Notes under the pieces: generated by a model
What the model was told of the DNA's origin: nothing
The model's database searches: none
Seen by the model: the letters and a program-made list of their open reading frames with translations, nothing else
Origin: Cruorifilaria tuberocauda
Taxonomy: Eukaryota; Nematoda; Chromadorea; Rhabditida; Onchocercidae
Direction of reading: 5' to 3'
Length of the DNA: 64,000 nt
Assembly: GCA_013365365.1 (NCBI GenBank)
Contig: JABVXU010000003.1
Span: 553,350-617,349, forward strand
Translations under genes and position numbers: made by a program
In this document: one piece after another, positions 12,001 through 30,605 of the stretch
Position numbering within the stretch: the first letter of the stretch is position 1
Layout of the letters: each line of letters begins with the position of its first letter

Positions 12001-15000
12001 TTTGGCTCAAATTTTTGAAATCAGCTTTGTTTTGTTTGCTTTGCTGTATTTGCGTTTGTTGAAAAGATAGGTTCAAAAGGTTAATCAAGCCACTTTCAAC
12101 TAAATAAAAAGAATAACGGCGAGAAAGACAAACATTATTGAATGAATGAATTTTATTCGATAAAAAGGAATGATTGCTAAGCAAAATGGAAACGTGGAAA
12201 GAATGATAATTGAAACTTATCATAAGGTAATGTATATTACTATACTTAGACATGTGACTATCACTGAACGGTTAGTAAGTACAATATGAGTTAATACCTT
12301 TGATATAAGAAGTGTAATAATATTATTAAATCAGGGATTACCACATGAAGAAATAATAATAGCATCAAATTTAATTGTCAACATATAGCTTTATTTCATA
12401 GTTGATTTAGTTAAATGTATCAAACTGTTTTAAATGGATTAACAGACTTATTTGAGATTTTGCGATTGATTTAGAGTTATTTTTAATTGAATAATGCAAA
12501 ATGCAAATTGTCTCATTGCGTATTGTAGAGGAAAACTTTTCTTTCAAAATATAAACTTATAGAAATGATAATAGATAAGTCAATCAACAAAGTGAATTTC
12601 AATTCGAACGGCAATAGAAGAGAAAAGAAGACCATGTGGTTAAGAAATTTGTTTTAAAAAAGAGGATAAAGAAGAGAAGAGTGCTTTACACTGGTAATCC
12701 CCTGAGGGTGATTGCTGCCATTGCTAAGCCTTTAGCTAACTCTTTACTAAAAGCAGTCTTTTTGATAAACCCATTTAATAAGCCTCTCCATAGGATCCCC
12801 TCAGCACCTCTTCCCATCTCAAACAGTTCACCACCCCACCAAATTTCTTCCAAGTCTTTCACTCATCGCTTCCCATTATCCGAACTATTGTTTCCTTTCA
12901 AAATCAATACCGTAATTAATTGAAATGAGTATCTCGCTTTTATTTTCACTTTTATAATAAGGAAACGCCGATTACTCTTTCCATCTCCAAAGAATAAAGT
13001 TTTTTCATTGTAACTGACATTTTGGAACTAATAATTGACAAAGAGTGAAGCAAACTGAAGCATAAAAATTGGAAAATATGAAAACACTGAGGTAATAACT
13101 CGTGATATGTGTGTAAAAAGTGAAATGTCACTTTCTTAATTTAAAAATAGATTCTGAATTCGAGAAAATGAAATGGTTAAGGAGTAACAAAAATAGTGAG
13201 GAAATATCCGTTGCTGACCACAGTTTAACTAAAATCGCGCAGAACTCTTTCTAACTCAGCGGTTTTGAAGGATACTTTCCTGAACATATCATTCAGCTGT
13301 CTGTATAAGTTAAAACTACGTAAGAGCTAAAATTCGAATAGAATATCAAGATCAAGATAGGGAAAAGAATTTGGAATGTTCCTATCATTTTGTGCTAAAA
13401 TGTGATACATGAGAAGGTAAGAATTGAGTATTTCCAATCACAAAAATCATTTCTTCTTTTTTTCGGAAGAATAAAATATATACCAAAATATTTAAATTTG
13501 CGGAAGAATTCTGGTAAATTCACTAAGACGTTTCATAAATTCGCATATAATTTTTATCAGATTTTAGCATGCTTTACTGACTATTCTCGATAGCTTTTTA
13601 GAAAATTCAACTGGTAATTCTTCTCAAAAAAGGAGAAATTTGATCAAAATTAAAGTAATCATTAATTTTTGTAATAAAATCTCCAAATTATCAATATCTC
13701 CATGCAATGTCTACGTGAAAATTTCACATAAACATATGAAATTAAGTCTTTATGTGCTATTTCAGATATCAGAGCGTAAAATGCAATGAAATGAAATAAT
13801 ACTTCCAGCTTAAAATATTGCTATCCCAATGTTTACTAGAATGTTAGTCAGTGTAACAGAATGAAGAAAGCATTTCATTTCTTTCAGCTTGTCGAAGTCG
13901 CTGATATCTGACAATGACAGATGGCAGTAGAATATACCACAAATGTCCAAAAACAGCTCCAGGTTTTAGCATAACACGAAGCGTACGATGAAGCACAAAA
14001 CAGCACACAATAAAAATCTATTTCACTTAAACGTCTTCAAACATATCAGTGAATTACGTCTCCAAGTCAGAACGGAAATCGCAAAATAATTGACTTACGC
14101 TATAGTTACATTACTTGGCTGAAAGAAAGATGTACCTTGGATAAAGAATGAACGAATGACTAAGACTGAATTAGACGCATTTGTACTTATAGCAGATGCT
14201 ACCATATTTCGCATTAAGTCACTTTAATGGTTTTAAATTAGCTATGGAGTGGTAGTCATGTTTCCTTGATAACTGATAATATAGCTATATTCACCTATCA
14301 AGACAGTCTAAATCTTAAATTATCATCACGAGCGCTTTCACCATATTAGTATTCATAGCTTGACTCAATAATAATAGAAAGATGTCACTCAGGAATTTAT
14401 CGCCTAACATGTTTTCAAACAACACTTTTACATCTTCATCCTCGACCTCTGAAAAAAGTTCAAATTACTGACTTTTGTGATACATTTGCTGGAACAAATT
14501 TTTACATCAGAAAGCGAATTTCGTTTTATTTGTAAATGCATTTTATTCTAAAATCCTTTTTTAAAAAACTCTCTAAATGTAAAAATTTCAAAAGTACTCA
14601 ATCACTCACTTTGTTAATTTTACAAAAATGTAACAACAATCCGTAGTTTTTTAATACGCCTATAAAAAATTTATTTGAATTACTCAGTAGTTTTTTTCAA
14701 GTGATTTTTTTCTTTTTAACGTTAAATGCATCTAATCAATTTAGAAGAAAGAAATTTTAGTGAAATAGCAAAAACATTTAACAACATAAAACAAAAGAAA
14801 GACTAAATTTCATAAGTTCCTTTCTGGATAAATCTGCAAACATTTCCTGAGAAATTCATCATCATCTGCCACTATTTTCACCACTATGCATCTTTTTTGA
14901 GGTGGATATTTCATTGTGCGCAAAAGAAATAAAAAATTGAACTGGATCAGACAGAGGACGCCAAAGAAAAGCACCAAGTGAAAAAACGTATTGCCATTTT

Positions 15001-17438
15001 TCCTAATTCATACTATCAGTGTGTAAACAATGTCAACTGATTAAAATATACCAATACACCATTCTCAATATTTCTAAATTCCTGATATAAAAAATCTTAA
15101 AAGACTAACTCCAAGTTGGATATTTATCATTCTCCACGATTTCGCGATACAGGCATAAAAACTCAAGATCATATAGACTTGTGACAGTGTTAAGATTAAT
15201 ATAACTTGTTTTTTACAAGTTATCGATTAACTTCCACACTGGTTACTAATGAAAGTAGTGTAAAAATGCCAAGTATAGGTTGACATTTTCCATAAATAGT
15301 TGTTGATATCTCTCACAGCACGTTAAATAGAGCTAAGAACAAAAATAGGTCGCATCGAGAAGTCAAAAGAATTATACCTCACCATATCCACTATCGATCT
15401 TTCACTGATTTTGGAAGCATTTCTGATTATTTTGAAAAAAATAACCATTGCAACCATGATCTCCTCAGTTTTCTCCAGGCTAACTCATTCCCGTTATGTG
15501 ACTGGAGGAATATCCTAATGTTTGACAACGAAAAGGTAATGCGTTATTTTATTCTGTCAAATCTATGCGAAATAACTTGATTTAAAGTTCGAAATAGTCA
15601 GATATTACTTCGTATTGCATGCTAATCTATCTGATCAAGACAGTTGATAAAAAGAAATGCCGAAAAGTTTACAATAATAAAATGTAGAGTATGGAATACT
15701 AAAATCTGTAATTTTTCATTTAAGGAATTTACATATATTTCGGAGAAATCAAAAGATAAATCAGAATACTATGCAAAAAAACTGTAAGGAAAGTGAAAGG
15801 CATATTAAAAAACATACAGCACACAACCTTGTATGAAACCGAAGTGAAGAGCAACATAAAAGCGGCTAACAAAAAATATTAACAAAGATGTTAAATAACT
15901 TTGAAACATTGCGACGAACATTAAATCCACAAATTAAAACTATGAAGGATATGAGAGACATATTTCACTTAAGTTTTACATCCAGTTTTACTTGAATTTC
16001 AATTATAACCCAAAATTTACAAAAATAAAATGATTAAATTTGAAAACGAAATAAAACTTCAACAACAGATGTAAGGTTATAATGCAAATACCACTAATAA
16101 AAACAATCATAATAGCAATAATTGTACAGGCTCATATTTCTACTATAATTTTAGCAAAGTTCGAATCAGTCAAGAATCTCGTGTTAATATTTTCTTTTTG
16201 TAATTATCGGCTTATTTTAAAGTACACTGTTCATTTATACAATATAATTAATTGAAGAAAGAGTTATAGGAATTATTTATGGTAATAATACTAAAGATAG
16301 AAATGATCGCAACAATTGAAACGATTTAAAAAACTTGTCTTAACAAGGAAGTAACAGCACGAAATGTTTAATCGATTTTGCATAGAATTCAGTCTGTCGA
16401 ATATTATACTAGAATTCAAAAAAGAGTGAATCTTTCGCCAATTTTATGGTAAAAATTACTTTTTCGCTTCAGCAATGAAGTTCAATGTAAGGATGCGATG
16501 AGTTCAGATTTTGCAATGGAATTCCATAAAGAACAATTATAATAATGAAATAAAATATTTCTTCAATAAAGGAAAAAGTCTTTACTGATTACAAAAAATG
16601 GAAAGCTAAATATAGCTGTATAGAATACAATAAAGTTAACAAAACAATATAGATTTAATTAAAGAATGAGCATTGAAATAAAACTGTTACAATCCACTCA
16701 AAATCCTAACAACAAGTAGTTTTTCAAAATAGTTCAAATCAGAGAGGAAAAAAAGCAAATGAAAAAAGAAATGTTGTCTGATATTACTTCGGGAAGACCT
16801 TTTTTTCGACGAAAGCAAGAGCAAAACAATAAAAAAAAATTTAACTCAACAATAAATCAAAAAGGAAAAAAGGAATTCATGCATTAACCTTCACTACCAG
16901 AAATGAAGAATATGGTAAAACTATTTACGTGAAAAAAAGCTTATTATGAAAAAATCGGGTAACCGCCTCTAATTGAGGACAGATTTAAGACATATGAGGA
17001 AATCAAATTCTAGAAAAACCTAAATAGTGAAGTGAAGAAAGATAAGATGAATAAATGGATTACCCTTCAAAATGATGCTTTGTATGATCAGACAATATAT
17101 TACAAATAGTATATACTTTTAACATTATTGAAAATTTCTGGAGAACTTTGAAATTTTTTGAATTAGTTTAGATGTTATATTTAAAAAATTATGTAGAGCA
17201 ATTTTGGGTACCTAAAAAAATCAACAAAGAGGTTTACAGAAGACTTCACTGAAATGTTCTTACGTCAGATTCCACTTTAGAAACCATCAAGTAGTTATTA
17301 GTTATAGTACAATATAATTCTACAAAATCAAATGAAAAGTTTGCAGACCAGGATTAAAATGAGTATGGATTAACACCCTATGAAAAATCATTTTTATATT
17401 ACATTTACGCTTTCGCCGTAATAATTACATCCCACCAT
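9003..17438. other. Long gene-poor interval with weak coding-like fragments
   Basis: No complete gene is supported between GOPC and FAM91A1. Three minus-strand frames at 13844-14017, 14315-14448 and 14810-14914 and one plus-strand frame at about 15320-15535 look more protein-like than their surroundings but could not be joined. A GC-richer patch lies near 12690-12890 with no recognisable product. The remainder is AT-rich sequence with chance frames. Confidence 0.5.
13844..14914 (-). other. Coding-like minus-strand fragments, possible undetected gene
   Basis: Three open segments stand out. At 14810-14914 an ATG opens a 34-codon frame containing KRCIVVKIVADDDEFLRKCL. At 14315-14448 a TTTTTTCAG acceptor precedes a frame with VEDEDVKVLFENMLGDKFL and a possible GTGAAA donor at 14340-14341. 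At 13844-14017 a frame after AAATAG contains RTLRVMLKPGAVFGHLW. I could not connect them in phase and recognise no family, so they may be exons of one unresolved gene, relics or chance. Confidence 0.22.
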
Positions 17439-23288
<5,850 letters not shown>

Positions 23289-23830
23289 GCAGCCTACAAA
23301 ACTTGGAATATGTTCTATTTCCCTTGCTTCATAATGAACACCGAGAGGATTGACAATCTAACAAATTTAATCTCCTTTATTCAAATTTAACTACACCGAA
23401 ATGAATCTGCGATTTTACAACTCCAATTGCATTTGGAAATAGCAAAACAAACTCTAGTAAAATATTCTGTCCAATATAAAACTTTAAGCAACGAAGTTAC
23501 GAAAACATGCAAAATCTTTTATTTCCAATAAAAATTTCATATCAAAAACTTACCGAATCATAATACAAATGAATAAATATGCTGTTCATGATTTAAAATA
23601 ATTCTGGAGGTCAGTCTTTCTTCCAATGATTATTCACAATAAAATGAACATGTGTCAAAATTTTAATACACATGGAACTCACAGAACAGTTGTGAAAAAA
23701 TTGCCTTTAACCCTTTATAATCATAACAATTCGAAAATTGCAATTCTGGAAAGCACCGAGAAATATGCATCAAGAGAAATAGCTCCAGTTTCAAAAATAC
23801 TTTTACAGGACACAAGAAAACACTGATATC
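23289..23830. other. Spacer between BTB-ZF and FAM91A1
   Basis: About 540 bases separate the stop codon of the BTB zinc-finger gene from the FAM91A1 start. It holds a minus-strand AATAAA at 23518-23523, a plausible polyadenylation signal of the upstream gene, and a trans-splice-like acceptor just before FAM91A1. No coding segment is supported. Confidence 0.55.
23518..23523 (-). terminator. Candidate polyadenylation signal of BTB-ZF gene
   Basis: AATAAA on the minus strand about 310 bases after the stop codon of the BTB zinc-finger gene and 230 bases before the FAM91A1 start. The hexamer is common in AT-rich DNA, so the assignment rests on position only. Confidence 0.35.
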
Positions 23831-26800
23831 TCAGGTATTCAATTTCTCAAAAGTTATAATAGGTTCAAAACTGTGCATTCGACGGCAGTGCACAACAAAA
23901 CGATCTTTTCGCCAGAATTTAGCTCTGCAAAATTCTTCCGGACATTCGAACGGTTTCAGTTTCAAATGCTCCCTAAATATGTGGGCATCCATATTTTTCT
24001 TATCTGCATATGTTGTTCCACATTTTTTACATGTGTATGGTTTTTCGCCTATAAATTAACCAAATTTAAAGAAATGAAATTTCCACTATCCGCATAATTT
24101 TTATGCATTACACCAGTGAGATTTATTGAAAAACTTGTTTTCGTGAAATAAGATATCTCTTAGTTCAATTCAATTTAACAATTCAATACCGAAGATGAAA
24201 ATTCTCCTCAACTTCAAGAAGGAATCAAAATGTATTTCAAATGGAGCAAAACTATCAGTCAAATAGAATAAGCGTAATAAAGAATACCTGTGTGAGCTCG
24301 AATATGCCTGACGAGATTGCTCTGCACTTTGAAAGCTTGATCGCAATACTGACATTTATAAGGAGTTTCCAATGTATGTATACACCTGACGTGTTTTTCA
24401 ACAGCACTTTTCTCTTTTGTTCGATGATCACAAAATGGGCATTTGAAGGGTTTTTCCATCATTATCTGAAATTCAACTTAAATTCAGCGATTAGGAAAAC
24501 TAAGATATGTGTTTGAACAGAAATAACAACTATCAATAAAGATTGTGTGACGATTTAGGCAAAATTTACAAATGAAAAATGATGTAAAATAATCCGTTAT
24601 ACTCAGAATCTAATGATAACACCGAATAATAAATTGTCTTAATCATTATGATTTGCAATATAAAAAAGAATGTAAACCTTTTGATCACCGACTAGTAAAG
24701 GCACAGTGACATTTTTAGGTGCAACAATTTCGGGCAAACCATAGCCAAAACTATCCAATAAATGACGCTTTTTGGCAGGTGGAATGTATGACACCGTCAC
24801 TGCAGAGACGGTTTCAAAATCATCATTTTGCATAATATTATAACTTGATGATACTTCTTCCACATCTAAATGTTTATTTTCTATAATAAAGCTAAATATT
24901 TAATTATAAACTGAATTTAGGCACACAGATATGAACTTGCTCCTGAAAATTTTCTTTCAAATAGGCGAATCAATCAGTGTACAATACAAGGCAATACATG
25001 CCTTCATAACTAGAGAAACAAATTCTGCAAATGTATTGGCACATCTTATGATAGAAATAAGCTTACGAGAAAGCTTTATATCTTTTTTCAATTGCAACAT
25101 CAACCGTCTGTGTCCATATGTGCCACCCTTACGACCTCGACTCGGTCCGGCAACAAATTTTTCATAAATACACATGTAATCATTTGCGGCCTTCGCAATA
25201 GCCATTCCACTCTGCTTTATGTCATCTTCTACCGCCTGTATTTCATCTAAACAAATGTTGTTCTTATTTGACCCAATGAGGTTAATCCATATTTATAATT
25301 GCCATTGGTCAATTAGCTATTTTCCGACGTGATTTAAGGATCTAATAAAGAAATTTCAACTTGAATATTACTGAGGCAGACTCTATGCCCGCACGACAAT
25401 CACTTCCATTAATAAATTTCCAAAAAATTCTCTAAACCGCCCCATAAAACAATTATGGAAGAGAGTCACAAAGAAAACGATTTAAAAAAAGACATCACGA
25501 AAAAAGAATACTTAAAAGCTTAACACAAATTCATTTATACCTTTGTTTATATAAGTTTCCTCCATAAGATCTTCAGCACTAGTTTCCGCCAGATTGCTGT
25601 CATCATCTTCAACAACTTCGAAGTTTGGACTATCTATAGCAGAAATGCTAGGCTCACTATTTTTAATCGAGTTTTTATTGCATATAGATTCCGAAAACCC
25701 ATAAATTGAGTCTGTCATCAACATTTTATCACCTAAAATCTGCTTTATTTCGAAATAAAGTAAGATATGAGATATTTCTCCAAGTGATAAAAATTTTCGA
25801 TTTTTAAAAACAATCTGAAAAGTTTACAGATTAGAATACTTATGTGTTACCAGCACTGTATGAACGATGTGTTTCGGGAGCAAGTAATTCTTCATCGATA
25901 GCATCAACTAATTTAGCCACACCCAAAGTTACAGCAGCTTGTCGTAATATTTTATAACGTCTCGATGCAGTGTGAATTGATCCGCTATATAAAAAATCGA
26001 CTATATTTCTTAAATCCGCACTAAAAAAGTAAGATATATATTTTGAAAAACACCGAGATATAAAGGAAAGATTCCGTAATATATTGTTTAACAAAGTAAT
26101 TTGCAACAAAAAATAAATACTGCCTATAATTAAATCAAAGCCTGCTTTGGTGGCAAGCTTCCCATACCTATTCACGCCCGTAATTTGAGGATCGATGTCA
26201 ACAGTGACAATGGCACTTTTCTCGGTACATGCAAGTGCATTTTCGAAATGAGTACTGAATGCGCAAAGCATCAAACGATGACATCGAAGAATCACTCTGC
26301 TCTAAAATTAAAAAATAAATAAGACAGTGATTACTCAACCTCCAAGAAAGTTTGGTTATGAAATAATATTAATAAAGACGATTTACAAATTACTCTACGC
26401 TAGTAGCACAATTATTTTAGGGATTACCCTTTGTTGTTTTCTTGCTCACCATTTTAACGAAAGGAAATCCTCAATAACACTAGTATAATATTTACACTTT
26501 ATTCATCAAAAGGTACGAATAAAATTTTTACCTCGCTACTCACGAAGCAATCGATAAATTTTCCTTGAATTTTGAAACGACGGATTGCTTGTAACAGTTC
26601 CTGCGCATGATCTGGATTTTCCAAATCTACATTCTGATAAATCTGGGCTTCGTCACTTTCTAGCAGTCTGATCAAAGAGTCGCAACCAAGCGCATTTGCA
26701 ACAAAAAGTGCTCTGCTTTGAGATCGATTGGTGCAACGCCCAGTATACATATATTTTACCAGTGCTCGAAGATCATCCATTTCCACACCTTAGATGTAAT

Positions 26801-27469
26801 CCATTGGTAATTAAAGATAACTGGGTTTCATGACTATAAATTTTACACCAATTTTTTAAAGTGGGCATACAGTACATTTCAAAAACTTGTTGTTAATCTC
26901 TAAAATAATTATTGTAATGTGGATAATAACAGTAGTTTATCTACCTGTAATTTTCGGGTCAATGTTTAATGTTATAACTGCAGAATCTTGAACACTAGAA
27001 AGAGCTGCTTCCAAATGCCTGCTACAAGCAGCTAGAATAAGACGATGAGCCGATATCGCATAATCGCCGTTATTTTGAACAATAACATCCAAAAAACGAC
27101 CTGTCTGCAAAAAGAATTTGTAACAATAAAATATGAATAATATATATGCAATTTTTCATTATCTAACAAAAAAATAACAGTGATTTAAATAAAAAGTTAG
27201 TGTTTTCGATGTTGTCAAAGATATATCCTATTCTAAACTAACTCTACCTATATAACCTACATATTTCCTTTCTATGAGACTGCATTTAACAAGAAAGGTA
27301 CAACATATTTCTAATGAATTTTTTTGTGAAAAGTTAAAATTTCGCGAAAATTGAACTGATAAAACAAACAAACATTATGTAAGTGCTGCATATAGAGGAA
27401 CAGCGTATCACAGTGAGACTGTATCCGTAGAAACGGCATATTTTCCTGGCCCTCCTCGAAGTTCGACAT
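23831..27469 (-). CDS. Tandem BTB/POZ, C2H2 zinc-finger protein
   Basis: Ten-exon model: complement(join(23831..24048,24288..24465,24678..24865,24998..25246,25541..25732,25851..26020,26168..26301,26532..26788,26945..27104,27374..27469)), 613 aa. Two BTB domains lie in tandem. BTB1 (~17-120) has GRFLDVIVQNNGDYAISAHR and DDLRALVKYMYTGRC. BTB2 (~140-245) has GKFIDCFVSSESRVILRCHR and ADLRNIVDFLYSGSI; the two align without gaps over these stretches. An acidic Ser-rich linker follows, then four C2H2 fingers from about residue 490: C-x2-C-x12-H-x4-H, C-x2-C-x12-H-x3-H, C-x2-C-x12-H-x4-H and C-x4-C-x12-H-x4-H. This suggests a nuclear DNA-binding regulator that dimerises or recruits cofactors. The start is the first in-frame ATG after a stop, 28 bases after an ATATTTAG site (27497-27498). 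The exon 7 donor (24997) and exon 8 acceptor are tentative. Target genes are unknown. Confidence 0.9.
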
Positions 27470-28821
27470 TGTCCATTAATAATGCTTGTTTCCCGTCTAA
27501 ATATTATGCTACATGGTCGCATATTTAAACCATTTTCGAGAATAATGTCAGTTCATCTTTTCATTTCGTTTATAAATCAGTGCTCATCAAGAGCGTTTGC
27601 TATTTAAATACAGCATGAATGACAATTTGAGGCGCTATAGCTCCACAACATAGATGAACACCCTCGGAGATCTTGTGACTTCTCCTTTAGTTTCCAAATC
27701 AATAACTTTAGGAAAAATAGAAAGAAGGTAACGGAAAAGGAATGCCCGGAATCACATATATTAATTTTGAAGATGCTCATAGCATAAATACTGCAGCAGC
27801 TTAGATATATTGATACAGATCTGCTTGAACAATTCAAGTAATTACATGTTTATAACAAAGAATGAATAATTCGGCAGCAGTCACATCCTCTCAGAAATAT
27901 CCAGCTCAAGTTAAAAGTTATGATACTTTTAAGCTGCTACAGTTACAGTTATGAACCCATTAAAAGATATAAATTGATTATTCAATGACTCTCATATTGG
28001 AATGTACAGTTCAACATGCATGTCCTAATTTATAAACAATTGTATCAGTACTCATCTCTCAATTCTCCAATTCCAATTCATCTCTCCAAATCTCTTCAAC
28101 TCCAATTTTAATCTCTAATTAAAAAATATAAAAGCAACAGCCTACCTAACTTAGCCCTTGTTTTCTTTGCATTTAAAATTTTTAGTTATATAAATACAAT
28201 AAGTTCACTTGTTACACATCAAAGAAAAACCATGAATGGCTCTATAAGCCTTTCGTTTACTTCATTTCAATCATTTTGTTGTGTGAAAAACTATATGCAG
28301 CTGTGCAGCATAATGGCAACAATGGCAATACAACGACATGTAGAATACATATTATAATAATCAAATAAATTCTGCAGTTAAACTAAAGTTACTTTATCAG
28401 CATATTCCCGAATATAATATCTTCCCATAACAGTTAGCACAAAATGACAAATTACAGTGTTACAATGTCACACGACTTAAGAAAGAAAAGTTACACTACA
28501 TTTTGAGAATAGTAAGGCAACAAAAAAAAGATGAATAATTCGCTGAATAAGGACTGTGAAGAGTACTCACGACTGAAGTGGTAATATTAGAAGATATACA
28601 ACAGTAAGGACCGAATAAATTCTAAAGAACAATTATCTATCCAGCAGCTGTTACTTATCATCACCTGAATACTGTTTAAAATAATTTCAAATATAAAGCG
28701 GTATTATTACAAAGCACAAATGAAAGATGTAAGAAACTCAAAAATAATGTATACGTTATTAAGTAGCATTATTCCGTGAGATCACCAAAAAATACATAAT
28801 ACGATAATTTATCAATTTGTG
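27470..28821. other. Spacer between PRELID3 and BTB-ZF
   Basis: About 1.35 kb holding the presumed 3' UTR of the PRELID3 gene and the 5' leader of BTB-ZF. The only signal noted is the acceptor-like ATATTTAG (AG at 27497-27498), a candidate spliced-leader site. Other open frames have no support. Confidence 0.45.
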
Positions 28822-30605
28822 CTATGAAAGGAAACTTGGCTGTTGCGCTGCAGAATGCAAAGAACTGAGAACAAGCGTTGGATCTGAAAATCCTTGTGAT
28901 GATTTTTCACCACTTGAATTTGATCTAGATGAGCTGTTGAACTGATCAATTACCCATTCCAATCCTTTTCGACCCTTGAATGATCAGTTATTACTTGATT
29001 TTCTTCATTACTTTTACTGTTGCTATCACCTACGTCACTGCGAACAGAAATATAGAGGTTGTAAACATTTACCAAATCCCGCATAAGAATTGGATAAGTA
29101 TCACATGTTAAGATATTTTTCTTAATTTGATCATTGTTTAAATTTCCTTATCATTTTATGAACCGATGTTTTTATCTTTCGTATAAATCAGTTATGTGTT
29201 CGACTAGAAAAGTTCACGACAAGTAGTAATCAAGGACTCTTGTTAATAACTCGAGAGAGTTAATTTAAACGAATTCTAAATAAATTCGATAAATAAAGAT
29301 TCCAATATTCACTCTTCCTTATTTATTTCACTTCCTGACTATGAAGAGCAAGCTAGTAAATGGAATAATTTTCATTTATTTACACAACTGAAAATTTCTC
29401 CATACAACCAAAAAACTGAAAGAATTTGAAAACTATTTACGAAAAAAGTTTGCAACCCGAGATCATAATATTAGCAAGAATTTTGTAGCAGAAGCACCTT
29501 TTCAGCATTCGATTCATATATATTCAGGAACATTTTTTCGCAGTAATCTGCGAATGCTGGCAAATCAACATTGACAGAAGCTTCTTGTTGTAACATCGTC
29601 CTGCAATCATCTTAAGATTCAACTTTACCACTAATGTAGACTAATGCCGATTAATTCTGAATCGCAAGAGAAGAGAAATAGATACTGGCTTACAAAAAAT
29701 ACCTGTCTTCATTGTAAGGATCTGGTTTATATAGCAATCGTTCATTAACACGCAGAAAACGTCCCGCATTCATCTGAGATTTTTCACTCTATTATTGAAA
29801 TGCATTATATAATTTTGATATAATTCAAATAATCAAATAATCAACGCATAATCAGCAAAAACTGTGTGAAAACAATCAGCAATACTGTATGTAAAATAAA
29901 TACTTCTACTTGAACTTTTTTAACAATTTTTTTTCCAAAATCCTAAGACGATATTATGTGAGAAAATAAAATGCATGAAAAACAAAGTTATAACAAAGTT
30001 AATATATTGTCACAAGAGAATGATTTGTAAAGAGATTTGAAATCTAAAAAACTTACATTCCTTGTGATTAAAGTCATTTCTTTTTTTGCTGGATTAATTT
30101 CGGTCACTTCATAAGAATACTGAGTCCCAGAAAAACCTGTCAGCTGTAGGAAGAAAGTAATAAATTGGTGATGAAAGATGATGAAGACCCGGAAATTGAT
30201 AAATGGGAGGAAAGTTAAAATTCGTTCAATTCCCTATTCAAATAAGAGATTGATAAATCAGAACTGAAGGTAGACACTTTCAGTCACTGATGAAGGGTAA
30301 ATATTAAGCAAGTGAATCCTTACCTTTGTTACCCAAGCTGGTATCGGGAAATGACTCTGGATAATACGCTCAGATCTTAATGAACCATCAGCAAGCGGAT
30401 GCTGTCTGAGGACATCGATTCCACTAACAGCACTATTCATTGGATTCGGATATTTATGCCATGCTGCGTTTGCCACAGTATCCCAAGGATGGCTTAAAAA
30501 GTCAGAAAGCATAGTCTGAGAAAACTTATATTTAATAATGAGGAAAAATAAATTAACAGCCGTTAAAACTTACTCAAAAACATACTCAGATGCCCAAAAC
30601 TTCAT
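28822..30605 (-). CDS. PRELID3: PRELI/MSF1 domain protein, PRELID3/Slowmo type
   Basis: Six-exon model: complement(join(28822..28974,29498..29600,29703..29773,30057..30143,30324..30492,30574..30605)), 204 aa. Family members move phospholipids between mitochondrial membranes; PRELID3 with TRIAP1 carries phosphatidylserine. The first exon is only 32 bases and encodes MKFWASEYVF. It joins in phase to DHPWDTVANAAWHKYPNPMN, matching the conserved N-terminus of this family. Other conserved stretches are NERLLYKPDP, TMLQQEASV and KGRKGLEWVIDQFN near the C-terminus, then a Ser-rich tail. The whole protein is one PRELI domain with no signal peptide. A second ATG at 30512, 4 bases after a TTTTCTCAG, is in frame within the longer reading of exon 2 and could give a different N-terminus. 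It is first in a same-strand series with BTB-ZF and FAM91A1. Confidence 0.95.

Noticed and set aside
12636..12923. 95-codon plus-strand frame over a GC-richer patch
   Set aside because: Starts with Lys/Arg runs and turns Pro/Ser-rich without any recognised motif. The patch is reported only as a compositional feature.
24241..24516. 91-codon plus-strand frame
   Set aside because: Antisense shadow of the exon encoding zinc fingers 1 and 2.
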